Shown: positions 24,983-32,474, counted from the first letter of the stretch. The stretch: DNA of 32,867 nt from Planctomycetota bacterium (GCA_029259935.1 JAJDEH010000287.1:1-32867), one strand, 5' to 3'. Notes: a model not told the origin generated them from the letters alone. Made by a program: numbers and translations.

Positions 24983-25026
24983 ACGGTGGAGCCAATTAAG
25001 TGGAGTCAATTAAACGGTGGAGCAAT
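24975..25026 (+). repeat. Short imperfect tandem repeat after dcd
   Basis: Three successive units of the type CAATTA(A)-(ac)-(g)gtggag are seen: CAATTAGACGGTGGAGC (24976-24992), CAATTAAGTGGAGT (24993-25006) and CAATTAAACGGTGGAGC (25007-25023), then CAATG. The first unit contains the dcd stop codon. It is probably a slippage product; it may end the transcript region before the convergent DUF2064 gene. Confidence 0.7.
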
Positions 25027-25036
25027 GCCGTTTAGC

Positions 25037-25711
25037 TCAGCCATCGCTCGACCCGCACTCTCTTTCAACGACATTCGCAAGATCGCCGAATGCTGAGTGG
25101 CTTGATCTTTGTTCGCGGAGTTCCGTTTCTAGCTGCCGCAAATCGTCGATTTCATCAATGTCGTACCACGGGCGCAGCTCGGTGAACGGCGTTTTCTCTC
25201 GCTCGAGGCAGGCGATCGTTTGTTGCCAAACTCGCGGTGTTCCCCATTCGACATTCAAGAACATGTCGGGCATTGGGGCGGCTAGGCCGACCAAGTAGTA
25301 GCCCCCGTCGCGTGAAGGGCCCAGCACTACCGGATTTCGCCGGAGCGATTCAAAGGCTTGCTCAATGAATTCGATCGGCAGCGTGGGACTGTCCGAGCCG
25401 ATGACGACAACCCGGTCGGCACCGTTCGCCAAGGCGCTAGAAAAGAACGAACGCATCCGCTGCCCCAAATCGCCGGCGGATTGGGGCTGCACCATCCATG
25501 AGCGACCTGCCGTCTCGATGAACTCCGCGCGGTTCTCCTCGGGAGTGAATACGATGACCCGCTCATCAGCTACATTCTTCAGTCGCTCGGCGAGGCACGC
25601 GACAAACGCTTGGTGAAGCTTGGCGGCGGCGTGGGCACCGATGCTGGCCGCCAGACGTGTCTTGACTCGGCCCGGCTGCCAATACTTCGCGAACAATCCC
25701 AGCCGATTCAT
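25037..25711 (-). CDS. DUF2064/TIGR04282-type nucleotidyl- or glycosyltransferase-like protein
   Basis: The 224-residue protein begins MNRLGLFAKYWQPGRVKTRLA, the diagnostic start of the DUF2064 family (GT-A-like fold related to MobA/CofC nucleotidyltransferases). Further motifs are SAGDLGQRMRSFF, VVVIGSDSPTLPIEFIEQAF (the DSPT metal/nucleotide loop) and PVVLGPSRDGGYYLVGL. The family is annotated in some genomes as an arsenosugar biosynthesis glycosyltransferase, but many members have other or unknown roles, and no arsenic gene is seen here. It is cytoplasmic. Its ATG overlaps the stop of the upstream glutaredoxin-like gene by four bases (ATGA), so the pair is translationally coupled. Confidence 0.88.
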   Translation of the reverse strand: MNRLGLFAKYWQPGRVKTRLAASIGAHAAAKLHQAFVACLAERLKNVADERVIVFTPEENRAEFIETAGRSWMVQPQSAGDLGQRMRSFFSSALANGADRVVVIGSDSPTLPIEFIEQAFESLRRNPVVLGPSRDGGYYLVGLAAPMPDMFLNVEWGTPRVWQQTIACLEREKTPFTELRPWYDIDEIDDLRQLETELREQRSSHSAFGDLANVVERECGSSDG

Positions 25712-25962
25712 GTGTCTTCCTGAGTGGTGCTTTGGCTGAGCAGGCGGCGTAGCAAGATTTCGTTGATCCGGCCTCGAAACCGCACTTTTCCGTCGATTTC
25801 GACGACGGGCACACAGGTGTCATACAATTCGACTAAGTCCGGGGAGTGGTCGATATCGACGAGTTGTGGGGCAATGTCGTGGCGGGCCAGTAATTCTGCC
25901 GCCTCGTCGCAAAGGTGGCATCTCTGACGGGTGTAAAGGACGACCTGAAAGCCGACGGACAT
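25708..25962 (-). CDS. Glutaredoxin-like thioredoxin-fold protein
   Basis: The 84-residue product begins with a beta-strand FQVVLYTRQRCHLC carrying the redox motif CHLC (Cys15, Cys18), followed by a helix DEAAELLARHDI, and has the cis-Pro at Pro52 in CVPVVEIDG. This is the short glutaredoxin-like (DUF836-related) fold used for thiol-disulfide exchange in the cytoplasm. ATG 25962 is the only sensible start. Its stop overlaps the start of the DUF2064 gene by four bases. The tight coupling suggests the two act together, but the joint function is not evident. Confidence 0.9.
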   Translation of the reverse strand: MSVGFQVVLYTRQRCHLCDEAAELLARHDIAPQLVDIDHSPDLVELYDTCVPVVEIDGKVRFRGRINEILLRRLLSQSTTQEDT

Positions 25963-26052
25963 TGCCTAACCCTTACTGCTTAGCGAAAGAGCGTTTCGGA
26001 CCCCATTGCACCATCGCTCCGGCTTACCATGGATTGCGTGAATCATAGTCCG

Positions 26053-26121
26053 CTAGGGGTAGTCTTGGACCAAATAGAAGCGGGCGTTGCGTTCCTCAAG
26101 CAACTCGGTGACGGCCAGCAT
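26053..26121 (-). pseudogene. 22-codon ORF, possible small protein or gene remnant
   Basis: ATG 26121 to TAG 26053 gives MLAVTELLEERNARFYLVQD followed by YP. The composition (Glu/Leu helix, then FYLVQDY) is protein-like, but a TGA lies one codon before the ATG and no ribosome binding site is seen. It could be the tail of a decayed gene. Confidence 0.2.
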
Positions 26122-26157
26122 GACTCAGAAACATCTCAATCGCGAGACGGTCTTTTT

Positions 26158-26184
26158 TTGTTTTTTATGAACCCAGTGTACAAT
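26158..26184 (+). promoter_or_regulatory. Possible promoter of the kinase gene
   Basis: TACAAT (26179-26184) is a five-of-six -10 match. The best upstream box is TTGTTT (26158-26163) with a 15-base spacer, shorter than optimal. Transcription would start near 26191, just before the inverted-repeat cluster, leaving a leader of about 230 bases. Confidence 0.35.
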
Positions 26185-26197
26185 GTTAATTGAAAAG

Positions 26198-26226
26198 GTG
26201 GTTTACTCTAACCACGAAAGAGTGGT
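26198..26226 (+). promoter_or_regulatory. Two mutually exclusive hairpins in the kinase leader
   Basis: GTGGTT (26198-26203) pairs with AACCAC (26210-26215) across a 6-base loop. The same ACCAC (26211-26215) pairs equally with GTGGT (26222-26226) across GAAAGA. The half-site thus occurs three times in alternating orientation, which allows two alternative RNA stems or a DNA-binding dyad pair. A regulatory role is inferred only. Confidence 0.35.
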
Positions 26227-26420
26227 ATCTTTCCCATGTTTCCACATGCGTCCGAAGGTGCCAACGATGGCCAACCGGCTAATGTTCAGCGATTTCGCGG
26301 TATTTCCAAGTCGCTGAATCGTGGCTTGTGCCTGATCCGAGGCGGAGAACGGGTTCTTGTCTCCCTAGTTTATTTGTACCGCCACAGTCCCAGCGATAAC
26401 GACAATCGTTCCGACCGCGC

Positions 26421-28049
26421 ATGGCCAGGGTTACAGAAGTAAAGAAACTCGTTGAGTTGATTCAACGAAGCGGCTTGGTCGAAGATGATCAGGTTAGAGA
26501 GACGCTGCGTACGTGCAAAAACGCGCATGGGGGCCGGCTGCCGGACGATCCAGCCGTCGTCATGGAACAGTTCGTGGAGGCCGGGCTGCTCACCCGCTGG
26601 CATTCGGCAAAAGTGCTGGACGGCAAATACAAGGGATTTCGACTAGGGAAGTACAAGTTGCTGTCGCTGCTCGGCTCGGGAGGCATGAGCAGCGTCTATC
26701 TGGCCGAACACACGCTGATGCGAACCCGGCGGGCGATCAAGGTCTTGCCGACGCGGCGCGTGAATGATTCATCCTACAAAGAGCGGTTCTACCAAGAAGC
26801 GGAAGCGACCGCCGCTCTGGATCACCCCAACATTGTGCGCGCCTATGACGTGGATAACGAGCGCGACACGCACTATATCGTGATGGAATTCGTCGATGGC
26901 CGCGATTTGCAGGACATCGTGAAAAAGGACGGGCCGCTCGAACTGAACTTGGCGGCGAATTACTTGGCCCAAGCCGCCGAAGGGCTCGACTATGCCCACT
27001 CCGTTGGCCTGATCCATCGCGACGTAAAGCCGGCGAATCTGCTGGTGGATAACAATAATGTCGTCAAGATCTTGGACCTGGGGCTGGCTTTGTATTCGGA
27101 TCCAGATCGATGTTCTCTGACCGAGGCCCACAACGAAAACGTTTTGGGAACGGCGGATTATCTGGCACCCGAACAAGCCATCAACAGCCACGCCGTGGAT
27201 CACCGAGTTGATATCTATAGTCTCGGCTGTGCCATGTACTTCTTGTTGACCGGGCACCCGCCATACGTCGACGGGTCGCTCGCGCAGCGAATTCTCAAGC
27301 ATCAAACGGAAATGCCCGCTGACTTGCGGGTGGACCGGCCGGATTGCCCGGCGGAGCTGGTCGAGATTTGTTTCAAGATGCTGCAAAAAGACGCCAACGA
27401 CCGCTACCAAAGCGCCCGCCAAGTCGCCGACATGTTGGAGGCGTGGCTGCTTGCTCGGGGCGAGGTAATTGAAATTCGCGGTACGGATTCGGCCGTCAAA
27501 CTAGCCGCGATGGCTGCGGCGGATAAGGTCGCGGCCGCTCAGCCGGCTCCCCTGGTGGGGGCCAGCGCCGCTCGGCCCGTCGAGCCAACTCCTCGTGCCC
27601 TGCCCAATCAGCCGTTCATAGCCAACGAGAACGCGAACGACACGATGTCGGACAAGGGCCGCGTAACGGTCAAAGGTCCGAGCGCATCGGAGTCCCATGT
27701 CGCTGTAGCCATTCAAACCGAAAAAGTTGGCAACGCGTCGAGCAGTTCCGTCGAACTGGGATTCGAAGTCGTTGATCCGGCAACGATTGGTTCCGGCAAG
27801 AAGCCCACGCTGGCCCAGCAACGACGTGAAAAGGCGAAAACACCCGTTTGGGTGTGGGCCGCGTTGGGCGGCGGCGCGATCGTGCTGGCCGTGATTGTGG
27901 TGGTCGTCGCGCTGCTCGCTTCCGGCGATAGTCCACCACCGGACAAGCCCGACGATTCATCGCCCAAAAGCCGCTATCGGGAATCGACCGCCAGCCGGGT
28001 GATTGAACTGATCGATACGCCGTTCGCATCCGTCGCCGAGCGAATCTAG
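26421..28049 (+). CDS. Membrane-anchored Ser/Thr protein kinase (Hanks/PknB type)
   Basis: The 542-residue product starts at ATG 26421. Residues 1-76 are an N-terminal helical extension (RVTEVKKLVELIQRSGLVED, FVEAGLLTRWHSAKVLDGKY) that I know from many planctomycete kinases. The kinase domain spans about 78-345: P-loop GSGGMSSVYL (85-94), Lys107 in AIKVLP, the catalytic loop HRDVKPANLL (199-208, Asp201), DLGLAL at 219 where DFG is usual, and LAPEQ (248-252). A low-complexity Ala/Pro/Ser linker follows, then one TM helix (VWVWAALGGGAIVLAVIVVV) near 475-497 and a short outer tail of about 45 residues with no sensor domain. All main catalytic residues are present, so it should be active. Substrates are unknown; no phosphatase gene is adjacent. 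Confidence 0.95.
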   Translation: MARVTEVKKLVELIQRSGLVEDDQVRETLRTCKNAHGGRLPDDPAVVMEQFVEAGLLTRWHSAKVLDGKYKGFRLGKYKLLSLLGSGGMSSVYLAEHTLMRTRRAIKVLPTRRVNDSSYKERFYQEAEATAALDHPNIVRAYDVDNERDTHYIVMEFVDGRDLQDIVKKDGPLELNLAANYLAQAAEGLDYAHSVGLIHRDVKPANLLVDNNNVVKILDLGLALYSDPDRCSLTEAHNENVLGTADYLAPEQAINSHAVDHRVDIYSLGCAMYFLLTGHPPYVDGSLAQRILKHQTEMPADLRVDRPDCPAELVEICFKMLQKDANDRYQSARQVADMLEAWLLARGEVIEIRGTDSAVKLAAMAAADKVAAAQPAPLVGASAARPVEPTPRALPNQPFIANENANDTMSDKGRVTVKGPSASESHVAVAIQTEKVGNASSSSVELGFEVVDPATIGSGKKPTLAQQRREKAKTPVWVWAALGGGAIVLAVIVVVVALLASGDSPPPDKPDDSSPKSRYRESTASRVIELIDTPFASVAERI

Positions 28050-28126
28050 CCGGCGAAGGCCGCGCCCCGTCATCCGAGCATCCACGATTCTTACGTCGAT
28101 CCCTCTAATTCCGCCAAACCGCGGAG

Positions 28127-28142
28127 GTGGCATCCGTGCCAC
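28127..28142. terminator. Inverted repeat between kinase and small ORF, possible bidirectional terminator
   Basis: GTGGCA (28127-28132), loop TCCG, TGCCAC (28137-28142): a perfect 6-bp stem, extendable by a G-T and an A-T pair. There is no T-run on either side, so it could also be a dispersed palindromic element. Confidence 0.35.
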
Positions 28143-28154
28143 TTGTGTCATTGC

Positions 28155-28304
28155 TTATGACCAAGTGAGAAGCAGCCCCGCAAGTACGACAGCACAGACG
28201 CCGGAGGCGATCCAGATTCCAATCGAAATAACTGGTGTTACTCGGCGTGGACGAGTATCAACCGGCGGCACCGCGACTTTTGCTCGGCTGCCCAAACGTG
28301 CCAC
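28155..28304 (-). CDS. Candidate 49-residue single-TM protein
   Basis: From GTG 28302-28304 to TAA 28155-28157 the minus strand encodes a small protein: a basic, Pro-rich N-terminal half (ARLGSRAKVAVPPVDTRPRR) and then one clear TM helix (VISIGIWIASGVCAVVLAGL and LLTWS). This positive-inside layout is unlikely to arise by chance in a GC-rich intergenic region, but no Shine-Dalgarno site precedes the GTG and a stop lies four codons upstream of it. It is convergent with the kinase gene, with an inverted repeat between the stops. I do not recognise the family. Confidence 0.35.
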   Translation of the reverse strand: MARLGSRAKVAVPPVDTRPRRVTPVISIGIWIASGVCAVVLAGLLLTWS

Positions 28305-28461
28305 ATTCTGTCGGAGTCATGCGATCGCAATGCTAAGCTTTAGAGAACCAGTCCCAGGCGACAACGGCACTTGAAATCCGCGGCTTTTCATGTCATCTGG
28401 TCGGTTGATGGCGATTTTGAGAGAATCGGACGGCTCCGAAATTCCTGACTGCTGCTAGTTT

Positions 28462-28465
28462 GGAG
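28462..28465 (+). promoter_or_regulatory. Ribosome binding site that fixes the TTG start of the EIIA-SLC4 gene
   Basis: GGAG, eight bases before TTG 28474. In the same frame a TAG lies at 28456-28458, so no longer protein is possible. Confidence 0.6.
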
Positions 28466-28473
28466 AACAGAAC

Positions 28474-30525
28474 TTGAAGCTGCTTCGCAATGCACTGCTC
28501 GACGGGTGTTTTCTGTTGGATCTCGACGAACGCGATTTGTCGTCGGTATTTCGTCAGGTCGTGAATTATTTGGTCGCCCGAGGGTCGGTGCTGGCGGCGC
28601 AGCGAGACGAGTTGGAGGCGTCGCTGATCGCGCGCGAAGAGCAGGCGGCGACGGCCATCGGAAACGCGGTCGCCGTGCCGCACACGTACCTGGATGCCGT
28701 TCGGGAACCGGTGATCGTGTTTGTCCGTCTGGCGCATCCAGCCAATCTGGGAGCACCCGATGGCATCCCCACGCAGTTCGTGATTATGCTTTTGGGTCCG
28801 GCCGGAGCCGCCGCGCAACACCTCGACTCGTTGGCCAACATCGCACGGCTCATGGCCGATGATGAATTCCGGTACGACGCCGGGCGTGCACGCACTCAGC
28901 TCGATCTGTTAACCGCCTTGGATCGCTTTGACGCACGAACGGTGCCCAAGGCCCAGCCGAAGGAAGAAACGTCGGACGGCCTGTCCTATACCGGGCGGCT
29001 GTTCGGCGGAATCATTCAGGATCTCCGTCGTCGGCTTCCGCATTACGCCAGCGACTTTCGCGACGGCGCGCATTCCAAGAGCGTGGCCTCGATCTTGTTC
29101 TTGTACTTTGCCTGTTTGGCTCCGGCTGTCACCTTCGGCGGCATCATGGCCGAACTGACAGACAATTACATCGGCGCGACCGAAATGCTGATCGGTTCAG
29201 CGATCTGTGGCGTACTCTACGCCCTGTTCTCGGGGCAGCCGCTCATCATTTTGGGAGGCACCGGCCCGCTGCTGGTGTTTACCTGGATGCTGTATTTACT
29301 TTGCGGCAAACTGGGACTGGGAGACCAATTCTTGGAAACGCGTGCTTGGATCGGCCTATGGACAGGGCTGTTTCTGATCATACTGGCCGTTACTGATGCG
29401 AGTTGCCTGGTGAAATATTTCACTCGGTTTACGGACGAGATATTCGCGGCGCTCATTTCGATAATATTTATTTATGCGGCGATCGAGGCCCTGGCGCATA
29501 TCGTTTCGGAGGTGTATCAGGACGAGCGGGTCAGCCACGATCGGGCGCTCGTGCCGTTAATCCTGGCGATGGGAACCTTCTTTATCGCCTTCACGCTTTC
29601 GCGTTTTCGTCGCAGCCGATATTTGCATGCGCAAATCCGCGAGTTCCTTGCCGACTTCGGCCCCGCCATCGCGCTGCTGGCGATGACGGTGATCGCGGTG
29701 ACCTGGTTTCATGATGTGCGGACGGCAACGCTGCCCGCGCCCGACTCATTCCAACCAACGATTCCCAGATCGTGGCTGGTCAACCTGTTCGCGGCACCCA
29801 AGTGGGTGTGGTTTGCCGCGATCGGACCGGCGATCTTGGCAACCGTGCTGGTCTATGTCGACCAGAACATCACGGCCCGCCTGGTGAACAACCGCGACAA
29901 CAAGCTTCAAAAGGGTCCGGCTTATCATTACGACATGGCGGTGATGGGCGTGCTGATCGCGGTTTGCTCGCTGTTTGGTTTGCCGTGGCTGGTGGCGGCA
30001 ACCGTGCGGTCGTTGAATCACCTGCACAGTCTGGCCACGGTTGAAAACGTCGTGACCCGAGATGGAGAATCGCGAGAACGAATACTGCACGTACGTGAAA
30101 CGCGAGTGACCGCTCTTGCGATTCACCTGCTGATCGGACTCTCCGTCCTTGCGTTGCCGCTGTTGAAGATGATCCCCATGGCCGTGCTGTACGGGTTGTT
30201 TCTCTTCATGGGCGTGGTCTCGATGGCGGGGAACCAGTTTTTCGAACGGTTGCGGCTGTGGCTGATGGACTCATCGCTGTACCCCACGACGCACTACATT
30301 CGCCGCGTACCGATTTGGACCATCCATCGCTTCACGCTGCTGCAACTGGTTTGTTTGCTGTTTTTGGGGCTGATTGAAGTCACGGTGTTGGGAATCTTGT
30401 TTCCCTTGTTCATCGTGCTGTTGGTCCCGGTGCGACTGATCGCCGGCCGGTTCTTTACGTCCGAAGAACTTGCAGCTTTGGATTCCGAGGAAGAGCCGGA
30501 AGAGGAAGAAACGCAATGGGCGTAA
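28474..30525 (+). CDS. PTS EIIA-domain/SLC4-type bicarbonate (anion) transporter fusion
   Basis: The 683-residue product starts at a TTG (28474) with GGAG 8 bases upstream. Residues 1 to ~155 form a PTS EIIA (fructose/nitrogen type) domain: VVNYLVARG, EEQAATAIGNAVAVPH with the phospho-acceptor position His70, VRLAHPAN and IARLMADDEFR. After a linker, the rest is a polytopic SLC4/HCO3-cotransporter domain beginning near 190 (RRLPHYASDFRDGAHSKSV), with the family segment LYFACLAPAVTFGGIMAELT, QPLIILGGTGPLLVF, and later AVLYGLFLFMGVVSMAGNQF and FFERLRLWLMD. About 12 or more TM helices are visible. The C-terminus is acidic (DSEEEPEEEE). By family it should move bicarbonate or another anion, perhaps coupled to sodium. 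In eukaryotic SLC4 proteins the cytoplasmic N-domain has an EIIA-like fold, so this bacterial form is informative. No carbonic anhydrase or carboxysome gene is nearby. Confidence 0.9.
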   Translation: MKLLRNALLDGCFLLDLDERDLSSVFRQVVNYLVARGSVLAAQRDELEASLIAREEQAATAIGNAVAVPHTYLDAVREPVIVFVRLAHPANLGAPDGIPTQFVIMLLGPAGAAAQHLDSLANIARLMADDEFRYDAGRARTQLDLLTALDRFDARTVPKAQPKEETSDGLSYTGRLFGGIIQDLRRRLPHYASDFRDGAHSKSVASILFLYFACLAPAVTFGGIMAELTDNYIGATEMLIGSAICGVLYALFSGQPLIILGGTGPLLVFTWMLYLLCGKLGLGDQFLETRAWIGLWTGLFLIILAVTDASCLVKYFTRFTDEIFAALISIIFIYAAIEALAHIVSEVYQDERVSHDRALVPLILAMGTFFIAFTLSRFRRSRYLHAQIREFLADFGPAIALLAMTVIAVTWFHDVRTATLPAPDSFQPTIPRSWLVNLFAAPKWVWFAAIGPAILATVLVYVDQNITARLVNNRDNKLQKGPAYHYDMAVMGVLIAVCSLFGLPWLVAATVRSLNHLHSLATVENVVTRDGESRERILHVRETRVTALAIHLLIGLSVLALPLLKMIPMAVLYGLFLFMGVVSMAGNQFFERLRLWLMDSSLYPTTHYIRRVPIWTIHRFTLLQLVCLLFLGLIEVTVLGILFPLFIVLLVPVRLIAGRFFTSEELAALDSEEEPEEEETQWA

Positions 30526-30592
30526 TGGACTTCCACCGCTGCATGCCGCGATTGGAAAGACGCTTCGCGGCAACGGCCGACCTCAATTTCAA

Positions 30593-30611
30593 CAAACCAG
30601 AATACGGTTTG
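30593..30611 (-). terminator. Weak hairpin after the metallophosphoesterase gene
   Basis: On the minus strand, CAAACC and GGTTTG form a 6-bp stem around a 7-base loop, followed by the T-rich TTGAAATT. It lies 9 bases past the metallophosphoesterase stop, in the convergent gap. The stem is AT-rich, so termination is only possible. Confidence 0.3.
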
Positions 30612-30619
30612 GCGAACCC

Positions 30620-32104
30620 TTAATGGCCAGCCGGTAGATTCTGTTGCGCAAACACTTGCGCGAAGTGGGGCGGATTGATCGGCGTCCGAGCGGGCGCTGC
30701 CTGTTGGCCTTGAGCCACTCGGCGCGAGACCGGTTGTTCACCTCGCGTCACGGCCGGTTCGCCCAGCGAAAGCCCAAGCGTACCGGTCCAAGTCTCAAAC
30801 GGCCGGCCACCACGCTCGTCGCCCTGGAAGAACGTGAGATACGTCATGCTCTCGGTGGGGATGAATTCGTGCTCACTGGGGGCCAAGATCGTCGGACGAT
30901 ACGTCCGCCGCCAGGTTCCCGCATTGAAATACATTTGGTTCAGCACGTAAGCGTCGGCGTAACTGGCGTCCAACGGAATGGTCTCACAGGTGTGCGTGTG
31001 GCCATACACGATGTGCCGGGCGCGCCGATTGCGAAAGTCTTGTTCAGCCAACGCGTGTTGATAATAGGAATCGCCGGAAGCGCCTCGCAAACTGTGCAGC
31101 CATTTGGAAACTCGCGAAGCCCAGCCAATGGAAGGCCGTTGACTAAATTTCAGCGCCGATTCCAAGCCGTCGATCAGGTCGGCGGCATCGCATTCGCGGA
31201 CCATGGGCAACTGCAGGAACTCGTCCGCCAGCCGATCCCAGATTTTTTTCAGTTGTTTGCGAATCGCGGGGCTGGGGCAACTGCGTTCCAGCATGCCATC
31301 GATCCAGGCGGGAATCAGCAGCAAAGGACGTATGTTGTCGATCTCGGCCAATCCCGCTGCCACGGCCGCCGGCAGATCGTCCGCCATTTCTCGGCTCACT
31401 TCCACGATAAACCGCCCCACCAATTCGATGACAATCGCATCGCCCAGGCTGCTGGAGTCCCGGTCTTCGTTGAAGTTCAGCGGATCAAAGATGTCGCCGT
31501 GACGTGCGAACACGCGATGTCTGCGCAATGTTTCCAGCAATTCTTCGCACTCGTGCGGATCGTGTGGAAAAGGGGCGGTGTGTGAATTGGCCAAGCCAAA
31601 ATGATGCGCCACTTTTTGGCGCAGCAGGTCATAGCTGGCTCCACGCAGATGCAAATGCCAGTCGTGATTACCGACCATATAATGCGTGCGGACGGGAATC
31701 GAAATCGGCTGAGTGTGGTAGTCTGGCTGGCCCGACTGCGCGGCCATCGGCACCTTGATCGCGCCCTCGGCGGCCAACTGGCGCAAGGTGGAAAGTGATT
31801 CGCTGTTATGTGTCAGGATGTCGTCGGCCACTCGAGTGACCACATCGACCATCGCCGGAGAATGCACATCGTGCCACGGCCGTACATTGGAATGTAACCA
31901 GCGTGTCGAGCGAATCATGTCCAGCGTATCGCCGAGCAGCACCAGGTCGATACGATCTATGGGACGGTAGCCGCCATCGCCTCGCCAAGAAGCCCGTACG
32001 GCCACATCGCTGAGCCGATGCGCTAGAATCTCAAAGGCTCCAGGATTGACGGTGGCACCCGAAGTTCCGTCCGTCAAGTGGAGATCGCTAACGATAACGA
32101 GCAT
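30620..32104 (-). CDS. Large calcineurin-like metallophosphoesterase
   Basis: The frame opens at 32287, but ATG 32104 is preferred: AAGGG lies 7 bases upstream and the product then begins with the metal motif MLVIVSDLHLTDG (Asp7, His9). The 494-residue protein has the metallophosphoesterase motifs in order: SDLHL, LVLLGDTLDM (Gly58-Asp59), MVGNHDWHLH (Asn146-His147-Asp148), RHGDIFDPLN (His202) and VYGHTHTCE (368-371). About 160 residues between the HGD and GHTH motifs form a helical insertion not found in small family members, and ~110 residues follow the last motif. The Pro/Gln-rich tail (RVAQGQQAAPARTPINPP) looks disordered. It should hydrolyse a phosphoester with a two-metal centre in the cytoplasm (no signal peptide); the substrate is unknown. 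Convergent with the EIIA-SLC4 gene. Confidence 0.9.
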   Translation of the reverse strand: MLVIVSDLHLTDGTSGATVNPGAFEILAHRLSDVAVRASWRGDGGYRPIDRIDLVLLGDTLDMIRSTRWLHSNVRPWHDVHSPAMVDVVTRVADDILTHNSESLSTLRQLAAEGAIKVPMAAQSGQPDYHTQPISIPVRTHYMVGNHDWHLHLRGASYDLLRQKVAHHFGLANSHTAPFPHDPHECEELLETLRRHRVFARHGDIFDPLNFNEDRDSSSLGDAIVIELVGRFIVEVSREMADDLPAAVAAGLAEIDNIRPLLLIPAWIDGMLERSCPSPAIRKQLKKIWDRLADEFLQLPMVRECDAADLIDGLESALKFSQRPSIGWASRVSKWLHSLRGASGDSYYQHALAEQDFRNRRARHIVYGHTHTCETIPLDASYADAYVLNQMYFNAGTWRRTYRPTILAPSEHEFIPTESMTYLTFFQGDERGGRPFETWTGTLGLSLGEPAVTRGEQPVSRRVAQGQQAAPARTPINPPHFAQVFAQQNLPAGH

Positions 32105-32474
32105 GGCATAACCCTTGTCGTGCTGTTGCAGAGTGTGCATCGGTCGAATTCGACACGATCTATATCGGTTTAAAATGGGGCGATCATAAGGATTATTCCG
32201 GAAATGCCGGATAACGAACGTCAAGCGGCGCGGTACAAGGAACAGAATCGGCGTCTCCGCTGCTAGTAGAATTCCTCCGCTCGCCAAGCGGCAAGTGTGA
32301 GTACAGGGGCGTTGATTTCGACCCTTGCCTGCGGGAATTGGGGGGAATCACGCGCGACGATTTCAGGCAGCTGCGGCACGAATTCGCCAAGCACAACCTA
32401 TGCTTTTTAAGGTGCCACACCCGTGAATGGCCCGCTGCTAGCTTGTGACCCAAAAAATTTGAGTGACGTTGCTC
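32105..32474. other. Divergent intergenic region before the FliL-like lipoprotein
   Basis: About 370 bases between two outward-facing starts. An 8-base palindrome TTCCGGAA lies near 32195, and the stretch 32170-32200 is AT-richer than its surroundings. I see no convincing promoter pair, RNA gene or conserved ORF here; a 110-codon minus-strand frame at 32193-32525 looks like a shadow. Confidence 0.5.

Larger units (their letters stand above)
25963..26420. other. Intergenic region with promoter-like and hairpin elements before the kinase gene
   Basis: About 460 bases between the glutaredoxin start (minus) and the kinase start (plus). It holds a 22-codon minus-strand ORF (26053-26121), a T-rich stretch (26152-26166), a -10-like TACAAT (26179-26184) and an inverted-repeat cluster (26198-26226). 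A 68-codon plus-strand ORF at 26236-26442 does not look protein-like. Confidence 0.5.
28050..28473. other. Intergenic region between kinase and EIIA-SLC4 genes
   Basis: About 420 bases containing a perfect inverted repeat (28127-28142) and a candidate small TM protein on the minus strand (28155-28304). The remaining ~165 bases before the EIIA-SLC4 start show no clear promoter to my eye. Confidence 0.5.

Noticed and set aside
26236..26442. 68-codon ORF just upstream of the kinase start
   Set aside because: Overlaps the kinase start in another frame, mixed composition, no domain or hydrophobic segment.
28165..28374. 69-codon plus-strand ORF before the EIIA-SLC4 gene
   Set aside because: Ser/Thr/Arg/Pro-rich with no pattern; the opposite strand has the more convincing small TM frame.
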